Both the position numbers and the translations under genes were made by a program. A DNA stretch of 64,000 nucleotides. Origin: Ensifer sp. LCM 4579 (GTDB lineage Bacteria > Pseudomonadota > Alphaproteobacteria > Rhizobiales > Rhizobiaceae). The stretch lies in NCBI RefSeq assembly GCF_001854885.1, contig NZ_MDDV01000008.1, positions 124,001-188,000 on the forward strand. The letters are read 5' to 3'. The notes under the pieces were generated by a model that had not been told where the DNA came from, made no database searches, and saw nothing but the letters and a program-made list of their open reading frames with translations. Below are positions 33,496-43,403 of this stretch, in pieces (the stretch's first letter is position 1; each line of letters opens with the position of its first letter).

Positions 33496-34488
33496 ATGAA
33501 CAAAAGACTTGCATCTCTGCTGACAGCCGGCGTCCTTTCGCTCGCTGCGTTCCACGCCAGTGCCGCCGACAAGGTCACCTTGCAATTGAAATGGGTGACC
33601 CAGGCCCAGTTCGCGGGCTACTATGTCGCCAAGGAGAAGGGTTTCTACGAGGAAGAGGGTCTCGACGTCGAGATCAAGCCCGGCGGTCCGGACATCGCTC
33701 CGGCGCAGGTGATCGCCGGCGGGGGCGCCGACGTCATCGTCGACTGGATGCCCTCCGCGCTTGCCTCGCGCGAAAAGGGCGTGCCGCTCGTCAACATCGC
33801 CCAGCCCTTCAAGAAGTCCGGCATGATGCTGACCTGTCTCAAGGAGACCGGCGTTGAAACTCCGGAAGACTTCAAGGGCAAGACGCTCGGCGTCTGGTTC
33901 TTCGGCAACGAGTATCCCTTCCTCTCCTGGATGGCGCACCTGAAGATCCCGACCGATGGCGGACCGGACGGCGTGACCGTACTGAAGCAGGGCTTCAATG
34001 TCGATCCGCTCATCCAGAAACAGGCGGCCTGCATCTCGACAATGACCTATAACGAGTACTGGCAGGTCATCGACGCCGGCATCAACCCCGAGGATCTCGT
34101 CACCTTCAAATACGAAGACCAGGGTGTCGCCACGCTCGAAGACGGTCTCTATGTGCTCGAGGACAAGCTCAAGGATCCGGCCTTCAAGGAGAAGATGGTG
34201 AAGTTTGTCCGCGCCTCGATGAAGGGGTGGAAATATGCCGAGGAAAATCCGGATGAAGCGGCCGAGATCGTGCTCGAGAACGACTCGACCGGCGCCCAGA
34301 CGGAAAAGCACCAGAAGCGCATGATGGGCGAAATCGCCAAGCTGACCGCGGGCTCGAACGGCGCCCTCGACGAGGCCGACTACAAGCGCACGGTAGAATC
34401 CTTGCTTGCGGGCGGCTCCGATCCGGTCATCTCGAAGGAGCCGGAAGGCGCCTGGACGCATGAGATCACCGACGAAGCCCTGAACTAA
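33496..34488 (+). CDS. NMT1/THI5-like periplasmic binding protein, probable pyrimidine transporter
   Basis: The 330-residue protein has a signal peptide (RLASLLTAGVLSLAAFHASA, cleavage at about 24) and a NMT1/THI5-like fold: LQLKWVTQAQFAGYYVAKEKG, YEEEGLDVEIKPGGPDIAP and GADVIVDWMPSALASR. The Q-F-A-G-Y-Y-A-A-like motif is characteristic of proteins binding thiamine-pyrimidine precursors and related rings. With the ATPase and two permeases it forms an importer. Its link to preTA/hydA suggests uracil, thymine or a dihydro derivative. Ends at a strong terminator. Confidence 0.88.
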   Translation: MNKRLASLLTAGVLSLAAFHASAADKVTLQLKWVTQAQFAGYYVAKEKGFYEEEGLDVEIKPGGPDIAPAQVIAGGGADVIVDWMPSALASREKGVPLVNIAQPFKKSGMMLTCLKETGVETPEDFKGKTLGVWFFGNEYPFLSWMAHLKIPTDGGPDGVTVLKQGFNVDPLIQKQAACISTMTYNEYWQVIDAGINPEDLVTFKYEDQGVATLEDGLYVLEDKLKDPAFKEKMVKFVRASMKGWKYAEENPDEAAEIVLENDSTGAQTEKHQKRMMGEIAKLTAGSNGALDEADYKRTVESLLAGGSDPVISKEPEGAWTHEITDEALN

Positions 34489-34508
34489 TCGTTCCTGTCG
34501 AATGAAGA

Positions 34509-34538
34509 AAGCGAGCGGCGCCTGCCGCTCGCTTTTTT
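34509..34538 (+). terminator. Intrinsic terminator of the ABC transporter operon
   Basis: GCGAGCGGC-GCCT-GCCGCTCGC is a perfect 9-bp stem (with AA/TT extending it) followed by six T residues, 20 bp after the binding-protein stop. Confidence 0.9.
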
Positions 34539-35001
34539 ACTATCCTGCCTCGGTTGGGAAGCCTACCTCATAGGTTGTATCGATATTACCCTGGAGCGGC
34601 CGACGATTAAAAATATTGAGGCACCATTGTTTCGCCAGCCCTTGCAAGCGTTTGCTACGGAGATTACATAGGCCGCAACGTTTGGTTGGAAGGATGGCGC
34701 AAGGGAGCCATTTATTCTCTCTTCTTGCCCCGCGGGGGAAATTTCTCCCTGGCGCCTGGTTTGTTCGATGTGGGAGCCGACCCGACGACGACCATGCGGC
34801 AGGTCGGAGTGTCACCGTATCCTGGGCGGGTTTGAAAAACGCAGTTAAGATGGCCGGCCGTTTCTGTTGACGCCGATCGGTCGGAAGGAATTCGATGCCG
34901 CGACCGGCATCCGGCGGCATAGCAGGCGAAGCCGCGAGCACAGATAGGCGCCTCGTCTTTCGACCGGCGAGCGGGCATGATTTTTTTGGGACGACAGGCC
35001 G
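34539..35001. other. Intergenic region before the RND pump, no gene seen
   Basis: About 460 bp between the transporter terminator and the RND adaptor. Short reading frames exist on both strands but lack ribosome sites and recognisable motifs. It must hold the pump promoter; no adjacent TetR or MarR regulator and no clear operator palindrome were found. Confidence 0.6.
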
Positions 35002-36183
35002 ATGGTTCAGAAATTTCTTCCTTTTCTTGGCGCCTTCGCAGCGATTGCACTCGGCTTTTCCGCAGCCTCGGCCGAGGAACCGGCACCGCAGCAGGAACAA
35101 TTGTTGCCGTCGATCGTCGTTACCGAAGCCAAGGAGCGATCGATCAGTGATCGTGTCCTCGCAACCGGTTCGATCGAGGCGGTCGAGGAGACCTATGTTT
35201 CCCCGCTGGTGGACGGGCTTTCCATCCGTTCGCTGAACGTCGATGTCGGCGACCGGGTCGAGAAAGGCAGCACGCTGGTCGTTCTCAACGATGATGCGCT
35301 GCTTCTGCAGAAGAGCGAACTCGAAGCCAATCTCGCCAAGGCGGAGGCTGCGCTTGCCCAATACCGCGCTCAGCTCGCCGAGACGACGGCCAATGCCGAA
35401 GAGGCGACGCGTGTTGCCGATCGCGCCGAGCAGCTTTCGGCAAACGGCACCGTCTCGACGGCGGAGGCCGACCGGGTGAAGGCGCTCGCCGCAGCCGCGC
35501 GCGCCCGCGTCCACTCCGACGAGCAGGCTGTGAGCGTTGCGGCCGCCGATATCAAGGTCGTTCAGGCGCAGATCGAGGATGTGAACCTCCGTCTTGCCCG
35601 CACGGAAGTGAAGGCCCCGGTCAGCGGTGTGATCTCCGCCAAGAATGCCAAGATCGGTGCGATTGCCAGCGGCACCGGCGCGCCGCTTTTCGCGATCATC
35701 CGAGACGGCGCCATCGAGATGAACGCGGACGTTACCGAGGCCGACATTCTCAAGCTTGCCATCGGCCAGGCCGCAACGGTGAAGCTTGCCGGCGGCAGCA
35801 CGACCGTTGACGGCAAGATCCGACTGATCGCGCCGACGGTTGATCCTGTGACGCGGCTCGGCACCGTCCACATCACCCTCGCCGATGCGACGCAGGCGCG
35901 TGCAGGCATGTATGCCAGCGCCGTCATCACCGTCGCGCAGAAACAGGCGGTGGTTTTGCCGCAAACGGCAGTTACCGCGGAGGACGGCAAATCGATCGTC
36001 CGCAAGGTCGAGGACGGCGTCGTGCACCTGGTTCCGGTGACGACCGGCATCCAGGACGGACAGTTCGTCGAAATTGTTTCCGGACTCGAGGCGGGCGAAC
36101 AGGCGGTGGCAAAGGCCGGCGCCTATGTGCGCGACGGCGACCGCATCAATCCGGTCAAACCGGCGCAGCCGATAACCAATTGA
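35002..36183 (+). CDS. RND efflux pump periplasmic adaptor (HlyD/MFP family)
   Basis: The 393-residue protein has a signal peptide (FLPFLGAFAAIALGFSAASA), a lipoyl-type beta hairpin (SPLVDGLSIRSLNVDVGDRVEKGSTLVVL), a long coiled coil (residues 97-190), the second lipoyl half (RTEVKAPVSGVISAKNAKIG) and a beta-barrel domain. No lipobox cysteine is seen, so it is periplasmic but not a lipoprotein. It connects the inner-membrane pump encoded 15 bp downstream to an outer-membrane channel, which is not in the window. Confidence 0.93.
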   Translation: MVQKFLPFLGAFAAIALGFSAASAEEPAPQQEQLLPSIVVTEAKERSISDRVLATGSIEAVEETYVSPLVDGLSIRSLNVDVGDRVEKGSTLVVLNDDALLLQKSELEANLAKAEAALAQYRAQLAETTANAEEATRVADRAEQLSANGTVSTAEADRVKALAAAARARVHSDEQAVSVAAADIKVVQAQIEDVNLRLARTEVKAPVSGVISAKNAKIGAIASGTGAPLFAIIRDGAIEMNADVTEADILKLAIGQAATVKLAGGSTTVDGKIRLIAPTVDPVTRLGTVHITLADATQARAGMYASAVITVAQKQAVVLPQTAVTAEDGKSIVRKVEDGVVHLVPVTTGIQDGQFVEIVSGLEAGEQAVAKAGAYVRDGDRINPVKPAQPITN

Positions 36184-36198
36184 CGGGAAACCGAGACC

Positions 36199-39100
36199 AT
36201 GAACTTCTCCGCCTGGTCCATTCGTAATCCGGTCGCGCCGATCCTGGCCTTTTTCGTGCTCGTCGTGCTCGGCTGGCAGTCCTTCAATTCGCTGCCGATC
36301 ACCCGTTTCCCGAACATCGACGTGCCGATCGTCTCGGTCGCGGTGACCCAGAGCGGAGCGGCGCCCGCCGAACTCGAAACCCAGGTCACCAAAGAGATCG
36401 AGGACGCGGTCGCCGGCATTTCGGGCGTCGACCACATTCAATCGACCATCACCGACGGCACCTCCACCACCGCCGTGATCTTCCGCATGGAAGTGCCGAC
36501 AGCCCAGGCAGTTCAGGACGTCAAGGACGCGATCGACCGCATCCGTGGCGATCTGCCGACGACGATCGACGAGCCGATCGTCTCGAAGGTCGACGTCGAA
36601 GGCCAGGCGATCCAGACCTTTTCCGTCTCCTCGCCGGGCATGACGCTCGAAGAGCTCTCCTGGTTCGTCGACGACACGATCAAACGCGAGATCCAGGGCA
36701 AGAGCGGCATCGGCCGCGTCGACCGCTATGGCGGCTCCGATCGCGAAGTCCGCATCGAACTCGACGAGGACCGGCTGAATTCCTTCGGCATCAGTGCCGC
36801 CGACGTCAACGGTCAGCTCCGCCGCATGAATCTCGATCTGGGTTCCGGCCGGGGTCAGGTCGGCGGCAGCGAACAGGCGATCCGCACACTCGGTGACACG
36901 CGCGACGTGGCAGGCCTCGCCAACACGATGATCTCGCTGCCGAACGGCCGCTTCGTCCGCCTCTCGGAACTCGGTACTGTGACCGACACCTATGAGGAAC
37001 CGAAATCCTTCTCGCGCTTCAACGGCCACCCCGGCGTTACCTTCGCCGTCTTCCGTGCCAAGGGTGCGAGCGAGGTGACCGTGGCCGAAACGGTCGCCGA
37101 GACGCTGGAGGGGATCCGGGCCAAACATCCGGACGTCAAGATCGAGATGGTCGATGACTCGGTCTATTTCACCTACGGCAATTACGAAGCGGCCATCCAC
37201 ACGCTGATAGAAGGTGCGCTGCTTGCCGTCATCGTCGTGATGCTGTTCCTGCGCAATTGGCGGGCGACCCTGATCGCCGCGGTCGCGCTGCCGCTTTCGG
37301 CCATTCCCACCTTCTGGGTCATGGAACTCCTGGGCTTCTCGCTGAACCTCGTGAGCTTCCTCGCCATGACGCTTGCGACGGGCATCCTGGTCGACGACGC
37401 CATCGTCGAGATCGAGAACATCGAGCGGCACATCCAGATGGGCAAGTCGCCCTATCGCGCTGCGATCGAGGCGGCGGACGAGATCGGCCTTGCGGTCATC
37501 GCCACGACTTTCACCATCATCGCCGTCTTCGTGCCCGTCTCCTTCATGCCAGGCATTCCGGGGCAATACTTCATTCAGTTCGGCCTGACGGTCGCCGTCG
37601 CCGTCTTTTTCTCGCTTCTGGTCGCACGCCTGATCACGCCGGTAATGGCAGCCTATCTGATGAAGTCGACGGACGTGGGCGGCCACTACGGCGATGATGG
37701 CTTCATAATGCGCCAGTACACGCGCCTCGTGCAATTCACCACGAAGGCCTGGTACACGCGCTATTCGACGCTTCTTGCCGCGATCGTCCTCTCGGTCGGC
37801 TCGGTGGTCGCCCTTATCCTCTTCGTCCCCGGCAGCTTCCTGCCGCCGGAGGACAATTCGCGCGTCAGCCTGTCGATCGAGCTGCCGCCGGACGCGATGC
37901 TGGAGGACACGGATCGGACGACCACCGAGATCTACAACCGGATCAAGGACATCGACGGCGTCGAAGACGTCTTCGTGCTTGGCGGCGCCTCTCCGAAGGG
38001 TGATCTCGAACTCAGGCGCGCGGCCGTGACCGTACTTCTCGGGAAACTCGACCATTCACTGGTCAACAGGATCGTCAATGACGTGATCGGCGGCATGCCG
38101 TTGATCGGCGAATATCTGCCGAAGCTACCGCCGGCCGGCCGCACCAAGCCACAATCTCAGATCGAAAAGGAAATCTTCGCACGGCTGCAGTCGATCCCGG
38201 ACGTCCGCGTCATCAAGCTGAACGACCGCGGTGAGCGCGATCTCTCGTTCAACCTGCTCTCGAACAACGAGGCGGATCTGGATAAGGCAGTCGCGACACT
38301 CGAAGCAAAACTCCGTAGCGACCCGCTGCTTGCCAATGTGAGCCCGGACGGCGCTCTGCCGCGGCCGGAGCTGCAAATCCGTCCGCGCGACGAGCAGATG
38401 TCCCGTCTCGGCATCACCACGGCGCAGATTTCGGAGGTGATCCGCGTCGCCACGATCGGCGACGTCGACGCGCAGCTGACGAAGATCGCGCTAGATGGGC
38501 GTCTCATCCCGGTCCGGGTGCAGCTCGATCGCGATTTCCGCAGTGACCTGGCAGCGCTCCGCAATCTCAAGGTTCAGACTGCCTCCGGCGCCATGGTTCC
38601 GCTGTCGAGCGTCGCGGATATCAACTATTCTGAGGGCCCGAGCTCGATCAAGCGTTACGACCGCTATCGGGTTGTCGCGCTCGGCGCGGACCTGCCGGCC
38701 GGCGTCGCGCTCGACACCGCATCGGCCCGCTTCAAGCAGATCGCCGCCCAGGCCGAGCTCCCCTCCACCGTCCAGTTCCTGGAGAGCGGCGATGCCGAGG
38801 TTCAGGCGGAGATGCAGCAGAGCTTCGGCAATGCGATGCTGCTCGGCCTGATGATGGTGCTTGTCGTGCTCATCCTGCTGTTTAAGGACGTGATCCAGCC
38901 CTTCACCATTCTGTTCTCGCTGCCGCTCGCCATAGGCGGCGTGGCGGCGAGCCTAATCCTGACGCAGAATGCGCTGTCCATGCCCGTTCTCATCGGCATA
39001 TTGATGCTGATGGGTATCGTCACCAAGAACGCGATCCTGCTCGTCGATTTCGGCATCGAGATGATGCATCACGGCATGGACCGGACGCTGTCGATGGTCG

Positions 39101-39510
39101 AGGCCGGCCGCAAGCGCGCCCGCCCGATCGTCATGACCTCGATTGCCATGTCCGCGGGCATGCTGCCTTCGGCGCTCGGCGTCGGCGAAGGCGGTTCCTT
39201 CCGCGCGCCAATGGCGATTGCGGTGATCGGCGGCATCATCGTGTCGACGGTCTTGAGCCTCGTCGTCGTCCCCTCGTTCTTCCTGATCATGGACGACCTG
39301 TCGCGGCTTCTCGCCTGGATCTTCGGCCGTTTCGTCGGCAAGAAGGACGAGGAAGTCCTGCCTCTCGACCGCGAGGCCCTGAGCAAGCTCGCCGCCGAGC
39401 AGGGCAGCACGATCGAAAGCCTGGAGGAGCGCGTCAATGCGCTGGAGGCGGAACGGCGCGGCAAGTCCGACCGCAAGGTCATCAGCCATCCGGCCCTTGC
39501 AGCCGAATAG
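36199..39510 (+). CDS. RND efflux transporter, AcrB/MdtC type
   Basis: The 1103-residue protein has 12 helices, first SIRNPVAPILAFFVLVVLGW, two large periplasmic loops, and the proton-relay aspartates in TLATGILVDDAIVEIENIERH. The second half repeats the pattern with GIVTKNAILLVDFGIEM. Drug- or solvent-type substrates are probable. An unusual C-terminal tail of about 60 residues after the last helix contains a short coiled coil (TIESLEERVNALEAERR). It forms a unit with the adaptor upstream; no regulator gene is adjacent. Confidence 0.93.
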   Translation: MNFSAWSIRNPVAPILAFFVLVVLGWQSFNSLPITRFPNIDVPIVSVAVTQSGAAPAELETQVTKEIEDAVAGISGVDHIQSTITDGTSTTAVIFRMEVPTAQAVQDVKDAIDRIRGDLPTTIDEPIVSKVDVEGQAIQTFSVSSPGMTLEELSWFVDDTIKREIQGKSGIGRVDRYGGSDREVRIELDEDRLNSFGISAADVNGQLRRMNLDLGSGRGQVGGSEQAIRTLGDTRDVAGLANTMISLPNGRFVRLSELGTVTDTYEEPKSFSRFNGHPGVTFAVFRAKGASEVTVAETVAETLEGIRAKHPDVKIEMVDDSVYFTYGNYEAAIHTLIEGALLAVIVVMLFLRNWRATLIAAVALPLSAIPTFWVMELLGFSLNLVSFLAMTLATGILVDDAIVEIENIERHIQMGKSPYRAAIEAADEIGLAVIATTFTIIAVFVPVSFMPGIPGQYFIQFGLTVAVAVFFSLLVARLITPVMAAYLMKSTDVGGHYGDDGFIMRQYTRLVQFTTKAWYTRYSTLLAAIVLSVGSVVALILFVPGSFLPPEDNSRVSLSIELPPDAMLEDTDRTTTEIYNRIKDIDGVEDVFVLGGASPKGDLELRRAAVTVLLGKLDHSLVNRIVNDVIGGMPLIGEYLPKLPPAGRTKPQSQIEKEIFARLQSIPDVRVIKLNDRGERDLSFNLLSNNEADLDKAVATLEAKLRSDPLLANVSPDGALPRPELQIRPRDEQMSRLGITTAQISEVIRVATIGDVDAQLTKIALDGRLIPVRVQLDRDFRSDLAALRNLKVQTASGAMVPLSSVADINYSEGPSSIKRYDRYRVVALGADLPAGVALDTASARFKQIAAQAELPSTVQFLESGDAEVQAEMQQSFGNAMLLGLMMVLVVLILLFKDVIQPFTILFSLPLAIGGVAASLILTQNALSMPVLIGILMLMGIVTKNAILLVDFGIEMMHHGMDRTLSMVEAGRKRARPIVMTSIAMSAGMLPSALGVGEGGSFRAPMAIAVIGGIIVSTVLSLVVVPSFFLIMDDLSRLLAWIFGRFVGKKDEEVLPLDREALSKLAAEQGSTIESLEERVNALEAERRGKSDRKVISHPALAAE

Positions 39511-39526
39511 TCCTTAAGAAGTGTGC

Positions 39527-39560
39527 GCGCCTGCGCGTCTGAGAAGACGCGCAGCGCCGG
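39527..39560 (+). repeat. RIME-like repeat fragment, copy D
   Basis: CGCGCCTGCGCGTCTGAG, then AAGACGCGCAGCGCCGG keep the core hairpin of the shared module without the outer arms. It follows the RND gene and may help to end its transcript. Confidence 0.5.
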
Positions 39561-39586
39561 GGACGCGGACACTTTCGCGAAGTTGT

Positions 39587-39600
39587 TTGATCAAGGTCAA
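39587..39600 (+). promoter_or_regulatory. Fnr/Dnr/Nnr-type box upstream of the Crp-family gene
   Basis: TTGATCAAGGTCAA matches TTGAT-N4-ATCAA with one mismatch and fits the TTG-N8-CAA pattern of Nnr/Dnr boxes. It is 57 bp before the regulator's start codon, suggesting autoregulation or control by another Fnr/FixK protein. Confidence 0.5.
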
Positions 39601-39657
39601 TTTCCGGCGCGGCCCGAACCGCTAGTTTCGTCCCTGACTTTTTTGGGAACGAGCGGT

Positions 39658-40338
39658 ATGAAGACATTGCGATTGACCTCGGGCGACAGGGCTATCCTCC
39701 TCCACTCGCGCTTTTTCTCGCGGCTGGCACGGGCGACGGTGGAAGCAATTCTCGCGGACACGACAGTCTCCACACATGAGGAGCACGACGTGCTGTTTCG
39801 CGAGCAGGAGCGGATCGACGAGGTATTCTTCGTGCTCTCCGGCCTCGTGCGTCTCTACCGCCTCGGCAAGGACGGCCGCGAGGCGGATGTCGCCGTCTTC
39901 CAGCGAGGCGATATGTTCGGCGTAAACGCCATGTTCCTGAACCACCGCGCGACGGCGAATGCGCAGGCCGCCGAGCCATCGATCGTGGCGCGCGTCGAGA
40001 GCCGCCGGCTCAGTCAACTCGCGGCCGAAGAAACCGACGTCGCCCAGGCGCTCCTCGAGGTCGTCTGTCACCATGGCAAGATGACGGAGGATTGCCTCGC
40101 GGATGACCGGCTGCTGACGGCGCCGCAGCGGGTTGCCAACTATATCCTCAGCCACTGCCCGAACGGCTCTGAGACCTTCTCCTTCCGGCTGCCGTTCCAG
40201 AAGAACGTGCTCGCCGGCAAGCTCGGTCTTGCGCCGGAGGCGCTTTCGCGCGCCTTCTCGATGCTGCGCCCGTCCGGCGTCGTCGTGAAGGGGCGCGTGA
40301 TCGAAATACGCAACCGTCAGGCGCTCGAGGAGTTCTGA
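39658..40338 (+). CDS. Crp/Fnr-family regulator, Dnr/Nnr-like
   Basis: The 226-residue protein starts at 39658; GGGAACGAG is the ribosome site. Residues 20-120 form a cyclic-nucleotide-type sensor (VLFREQERIDEVFFVLSGLVRLYRL; FQRGDMFGVNAMF), then a dimer helix, and a C-terminal helix-turn-helix (KNVLAGKLGLAPEALSRAFSML). The N-terminal cysteines of Fnr are absent, so oxygen sensing by an iron-sulfur cluster is unlikely; haem/NO sensing as in Dnr is one possibility. Upstream Fnr-type box. It converges on ureG with a 12-bp gap. Confidence 0.85.
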   Translation: MKTLRLTSGDRAILLHSRFFSRLARATVEAILADTTVSTHEEHDVLFREQERIDEVFFVLSGLVRLYRLGKDGREADVAVFQRGDMFGVNAMFLNHRATANAQAAEPSIVARVESRRLSQLAAEETDVAQALLEVVCHHGKMTEDCLADDRLLTAPQRVANYILSHCPNGSETFSFRLPFQKNVLAGKLGLAPEALSRAFSMLRPSGVVVKGRVIEIRNRQALEEF

Positions 40339-40350
40339 CGCCCAGCCGGC

Positions 40351-40962
<612 letters not shown>

Positions 40963-41008
40963 GTCTTATGTCCTTTCCCAGAAGCTGAGGGCCATGCATG
41001 TGGCTGTG

Positions 41009-41680
41009 TCACGAGCGGAACAGGCGCGAATGCAAGGTCTCGTGTCTCAGGCAAGCAATATCGGCCATGATTGCCGCCGACCCAAGATCGTCGAGCGAGC
41101 CGCGTGCGGCGCGCGCAGAGACGATCGCGACCGTCTCCTCCAGCCCCGCCAGCACGCCGACGCCGGCGCGCTGGCCGGTCACGCCGCAACGTATGGCGAC
41201 CGAGACGGCATTGGAGGCGTTTGCGTGGAGATAGGCGGCGATTGCCGGTTCGAGCCCGATCCGATGTGCCCCGGCAACCGCACCCACGGCCACCGGATAG
41301 GCCGCCTCGGGGCCCAGCGATTCGAACACCGGATGCGGCCAATGGCGGGCAGCGGCGAGAAAAGCGCCCCCGAGAAGCATGGTTTCAAGGTGCCGTTCGC
41401 GCGAACCGGCGAGCGCCTCCGCCAGTTCGGCGACCGCCCGCAAGCGCATCGCGTCCCCGTGGTTCCTGTAGCTCTCGGCCAGCAGCAGCGCATCATTCCA
41501 GGCCGATCCCCGATACATGAGCGTCTCCAGCCAAAGATCGAGGTCTTCCGCGCTCGCCACCAGTCCGTCATGAACCGCCTGCTCCAGCCCCCCGGAATAG
41601 GAAAAGGAGCCGATGGGAAAAGCAGGAGAAAGCCAGGTGACGAGGCGGATCAGCGCCTGTGTATCGGCGCGTTCAGCCAT
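41009..41680 (-). CDS. ureF: Urease accessory protein UreF
   Basis: The 223-residue helical protein has the UreF signature [24 protein letters not shown] near the N-terminus and [15 protein letters not shown] late. It bridges UreG and UreD on the apo-urease and gates nickel insertion. The start at 41680 overlaps the ureE stop by 8 bp; an ATG nine codons earlier (41707) is also in frame but has no better ribosome site. Confidence 0.94.
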   Translation of the reverse strand: MAERADTQALIRLVTWLSPAFPIGSFSYSGGLEQAVHDGLVASAEDLDLWLETLMYRGSAWNDALLLAESYRNHGDAMRLRAVAELAEALAGSRERHLETMLLGGAFLAAARHWPHPVFESLGPEAAYPVAVGAVAGAHRIGLEPAIAAYLHANASNAVSVAIRCGVTGQRAGVGVLAGLEETVAIVSARAARGSLDDLGSAAIMADIACLRHETLHSRLFRS

Positions 41681-42158
41681 GGTGGTGGTGATCGCCGCCG
41701 TGCCCATGATGATGGTGGCCGCCTGTGCCGTGATAGGCGCCGCGCAACGGATGGAACGGCGCGACCACGTCGCTCACCGCCGCGCCGAGGCCCTCGAGCA
41801 TCACGCGAATGACCGGATCACGAGCAATCAGGATCCGCCCCTCCTCCACCGCCGCCGGCAGGTGCCGATTGCCGAGGTGCCAGGCGAGTTCGATCAGATG
41901 CAGCCTGTCGCGCGGACGGATATCATAAAGCTCTTCTTGCGCCGCCTTCACCTCGATATGACCGCCGCCCTCCAGCACCAGGAGGTCGCCATCGGCAAGC
42001 ATCACCGGCTCCTTCAAATCGAGCATCACCACGTCGTCGTTTTCGAGATGCAGGAGCTTGCGGCGCAAATGCCGTTGGTCATGCGTCAAGGTCACGTGAT
42101 GGAGCGGCATCCTGTCGGCGGGCCCGGGCGAAAGGACTGCGGTCGAACGATAGGGCAC
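41673..42158 (-). CDS. ureE: Urease accessory nickel metallochaperone UreE
   Basis: The 161-residue protein begins with GTG at 42158, preceded by AGGAG. The N-terminal peptide-binding domain ([23 protein letters not shown]) leads to the metal-binding domain ([31 protein letters not shown]), and the last residues form a histidine-rich nickel tail ([14 protein letters not shown]). It delivers nickel to UreG. It overlaps ureF. Confidence 0.95.
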   Translation of the reverse strand: MPYRSTAVLSPGPADRMPLHHVTLTHDQRHLRRKLLHLENDDVVMLDLKEPVMLADGDLLVLEGGGHIEVKAAQEELYDIRPRDRLHLIELAWHLGNRHLPAAVEEGRILIARDPVIRVMLEGLGAAVSDVVAPFHPLRGAYHGTGGHHHHGHGGDHHHHG

Positions 42159-42159
42159 G

Positions 42160-42234
42160 TCAGATCTCCTCGACCTTTTTGACTTCGTCGCTCCTGCCCG
42201 GATGCGCCTTCAGATATGCCATGATGTAAACCAT
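42160..42234 (-). CDS. Possible 24-residue micro-ORF immediately before ureE
   Basis: Begins [18 protein letters not shown] and ends with a TGA one base before the ureE GTG. The ribosome site AGGAG for ureE lies within its last codons, so its translation could control ureE start access. It resembles no known peptide; it may be a leader or chance reading frame. Confidence 0.3.
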   Translation of the reverse strand: MVYIMAYLKAHPGRSDEVKKVEEI

Positions 42235-42271
42235 TCAAATCTCGTGACTTCGATCACGCCAACTTTAACAA

Positions 42272-42345
42272 GAAAAAGCCCCGGCGCCAGCAAGGAGCCG
42301 AAAATCCAAGAGACTTTCGAACCATGCGGCGGCCGGGGCCCAGTC
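42272..42345 (-). terminator. Terminator after the peroxiredoxin gene
   Basis: GCCCCGGCCGCC and GGCGCCGGGGC pair across a loop of about 40 nt, followed by TTTTT on the minus strand. It would separate the peroxiredoxin transcript from ureE-F-G. Confidence 0.55.
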
Positions 42346-42364
42346 CGGGATCAGTGCGTACCGA

Positions 42365-42907
42365 TCAGGCGGCGATCTTCTGCGATCTCAGGGCCGCGAG
42401 GATATTCTGCGGCGAAGAAATGCCGTAAGGGTCGCTGTCGCAATTGTCGGAATAGCCTTCCTCTTCGAACCACTGCTCGACGACGCCATTGTTGACGACG
42501 GCGGCGTAGCGCCAGGAGCGCATACCGAAGCCGAGATTGTCCTTGGCGACCAGCATGCCCATCTTGCGCGTGAATTCACCCGAGCCGTCCGGAATGAGCT
42601 TGACGCTTTCGAGTCCTTGCGACTTGCCCCAGGCATTCATGACGAAGGCGTCATTGACCGAAATGCAATAGATCTCATCGATGCCGAGCGCCCGGAACTC
42701 CGGCGCGAGCTTCTCGAAGTCCGGAAGCTGGTAGGTCGAGCAGGTCGGCGTGAAGGCGCCCGGCAGGGAAAAGAGCACGACGCGCTTACCGGCGAAATAG
42801 TCATCCGAGGCGACATCCTGCCAGCGGAATGGATTGGAGCCGCCGACGGATTCGTCGCGGACGCGGGTGCGGAAGGTTACTGCAGGAACTTTTCTGCCGA
42901 GCATCAT
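42365..42907 (-). CDS. Atypical 2-Cys peroxiredoxin (Prx5 family)
   Basis: The 180-residue protein has the Prx5 catalytic motif PGAFTPTCSTYQLPDFE, in which the cysteine is the peroxidatic residue (about 56), and VNDAFVMNAW. A possible resolving cysteine is in GYSDNCDSDPYG. It reduces hydroperoxides using thiols. GAAGGAGACC precedes the tandem ATG codons. It lies between ureC and ureE-F-G on the same strand, with its own terminator. Confidence 0.9.
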   Translation of the reverse strand: MMLGRKVPAVTFRTRVRDESVGGSNPFRWQDVASDDYFAGKRVVLFSLPGAFTPTCSTYQLPDFEKLAPEFRALGIDEIYCISVNDAFVMNAWGKSQGLESVKLIPDGSGEFTRKMGMLVAKDNLGFGMRSWRYAAVVNNGVVEQWFEEEGYSDNCDSDPYGISSPQNILAALRSQKIAA

Positions 42908-43403
42908 GGTCTCCTTCGAATTGCTGCCGGCCGCGTCAGAGAGGAGAAACGCCGGCCGGCGGAAAGCGAGCGCCCTTCCTACAGGACTTTGCGCTGCAGT
43001 GCAGCATCAAAGCTGCGATTTGCGACTGCATGGCAGCGTTGCGGCAGACGCATGGCTGATGTCGAGGAGCAATCGATGAGTTTGCGCATCAGCCCCAAAT
43101 CCGACCCTTCGAATTAGACGAATGCGACAGCACTTATAGCAACCTGCATTGATATTGACCGATTGCGTGGGACCGGCTGCGAATGTCCGGTTAGGAGCAG
43201 ACCGCAGAGCGATGCTCATGCATCGCTCGAGGATTGCGACGCGGCCGGCGGCCGACAGACGGCCCACCCGAAGGGCCGGGCGCTTTCGGCCTTCGGGCTG
43301 CGTCGAAAGTCCTCACCGGACCACTTGGTCCGCTTGCGGTTTTCTCCTTGCCGCAGGTCGAAATCGCTCCGGCGCAATCGGCCAATATCGGTGCAGGTTG
43401 GTA
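42908..43403. other. Intergenic region between ureC and the peroxiredoxin gene
   Basis: About 496 bp. It contains a hairpin at 43267-43297 (CCCGAAGGGCC with GGCCTTCGGG) downstream of ureC, possibly its transcript end, and the peroxiredoxin promoter. Reading frames present lack coding character. No tRNA or named repeat was recognised. Confidence 0.6.

Noticed and set aside
34540-38055. Very long open frame (1171 codons) on the minus strand
   Set aside because: It lies opposite the RND adaptor and pump genes; its sequence is charged low-complexity with no domain, as produced by the codon bias of the plus-strand genes.
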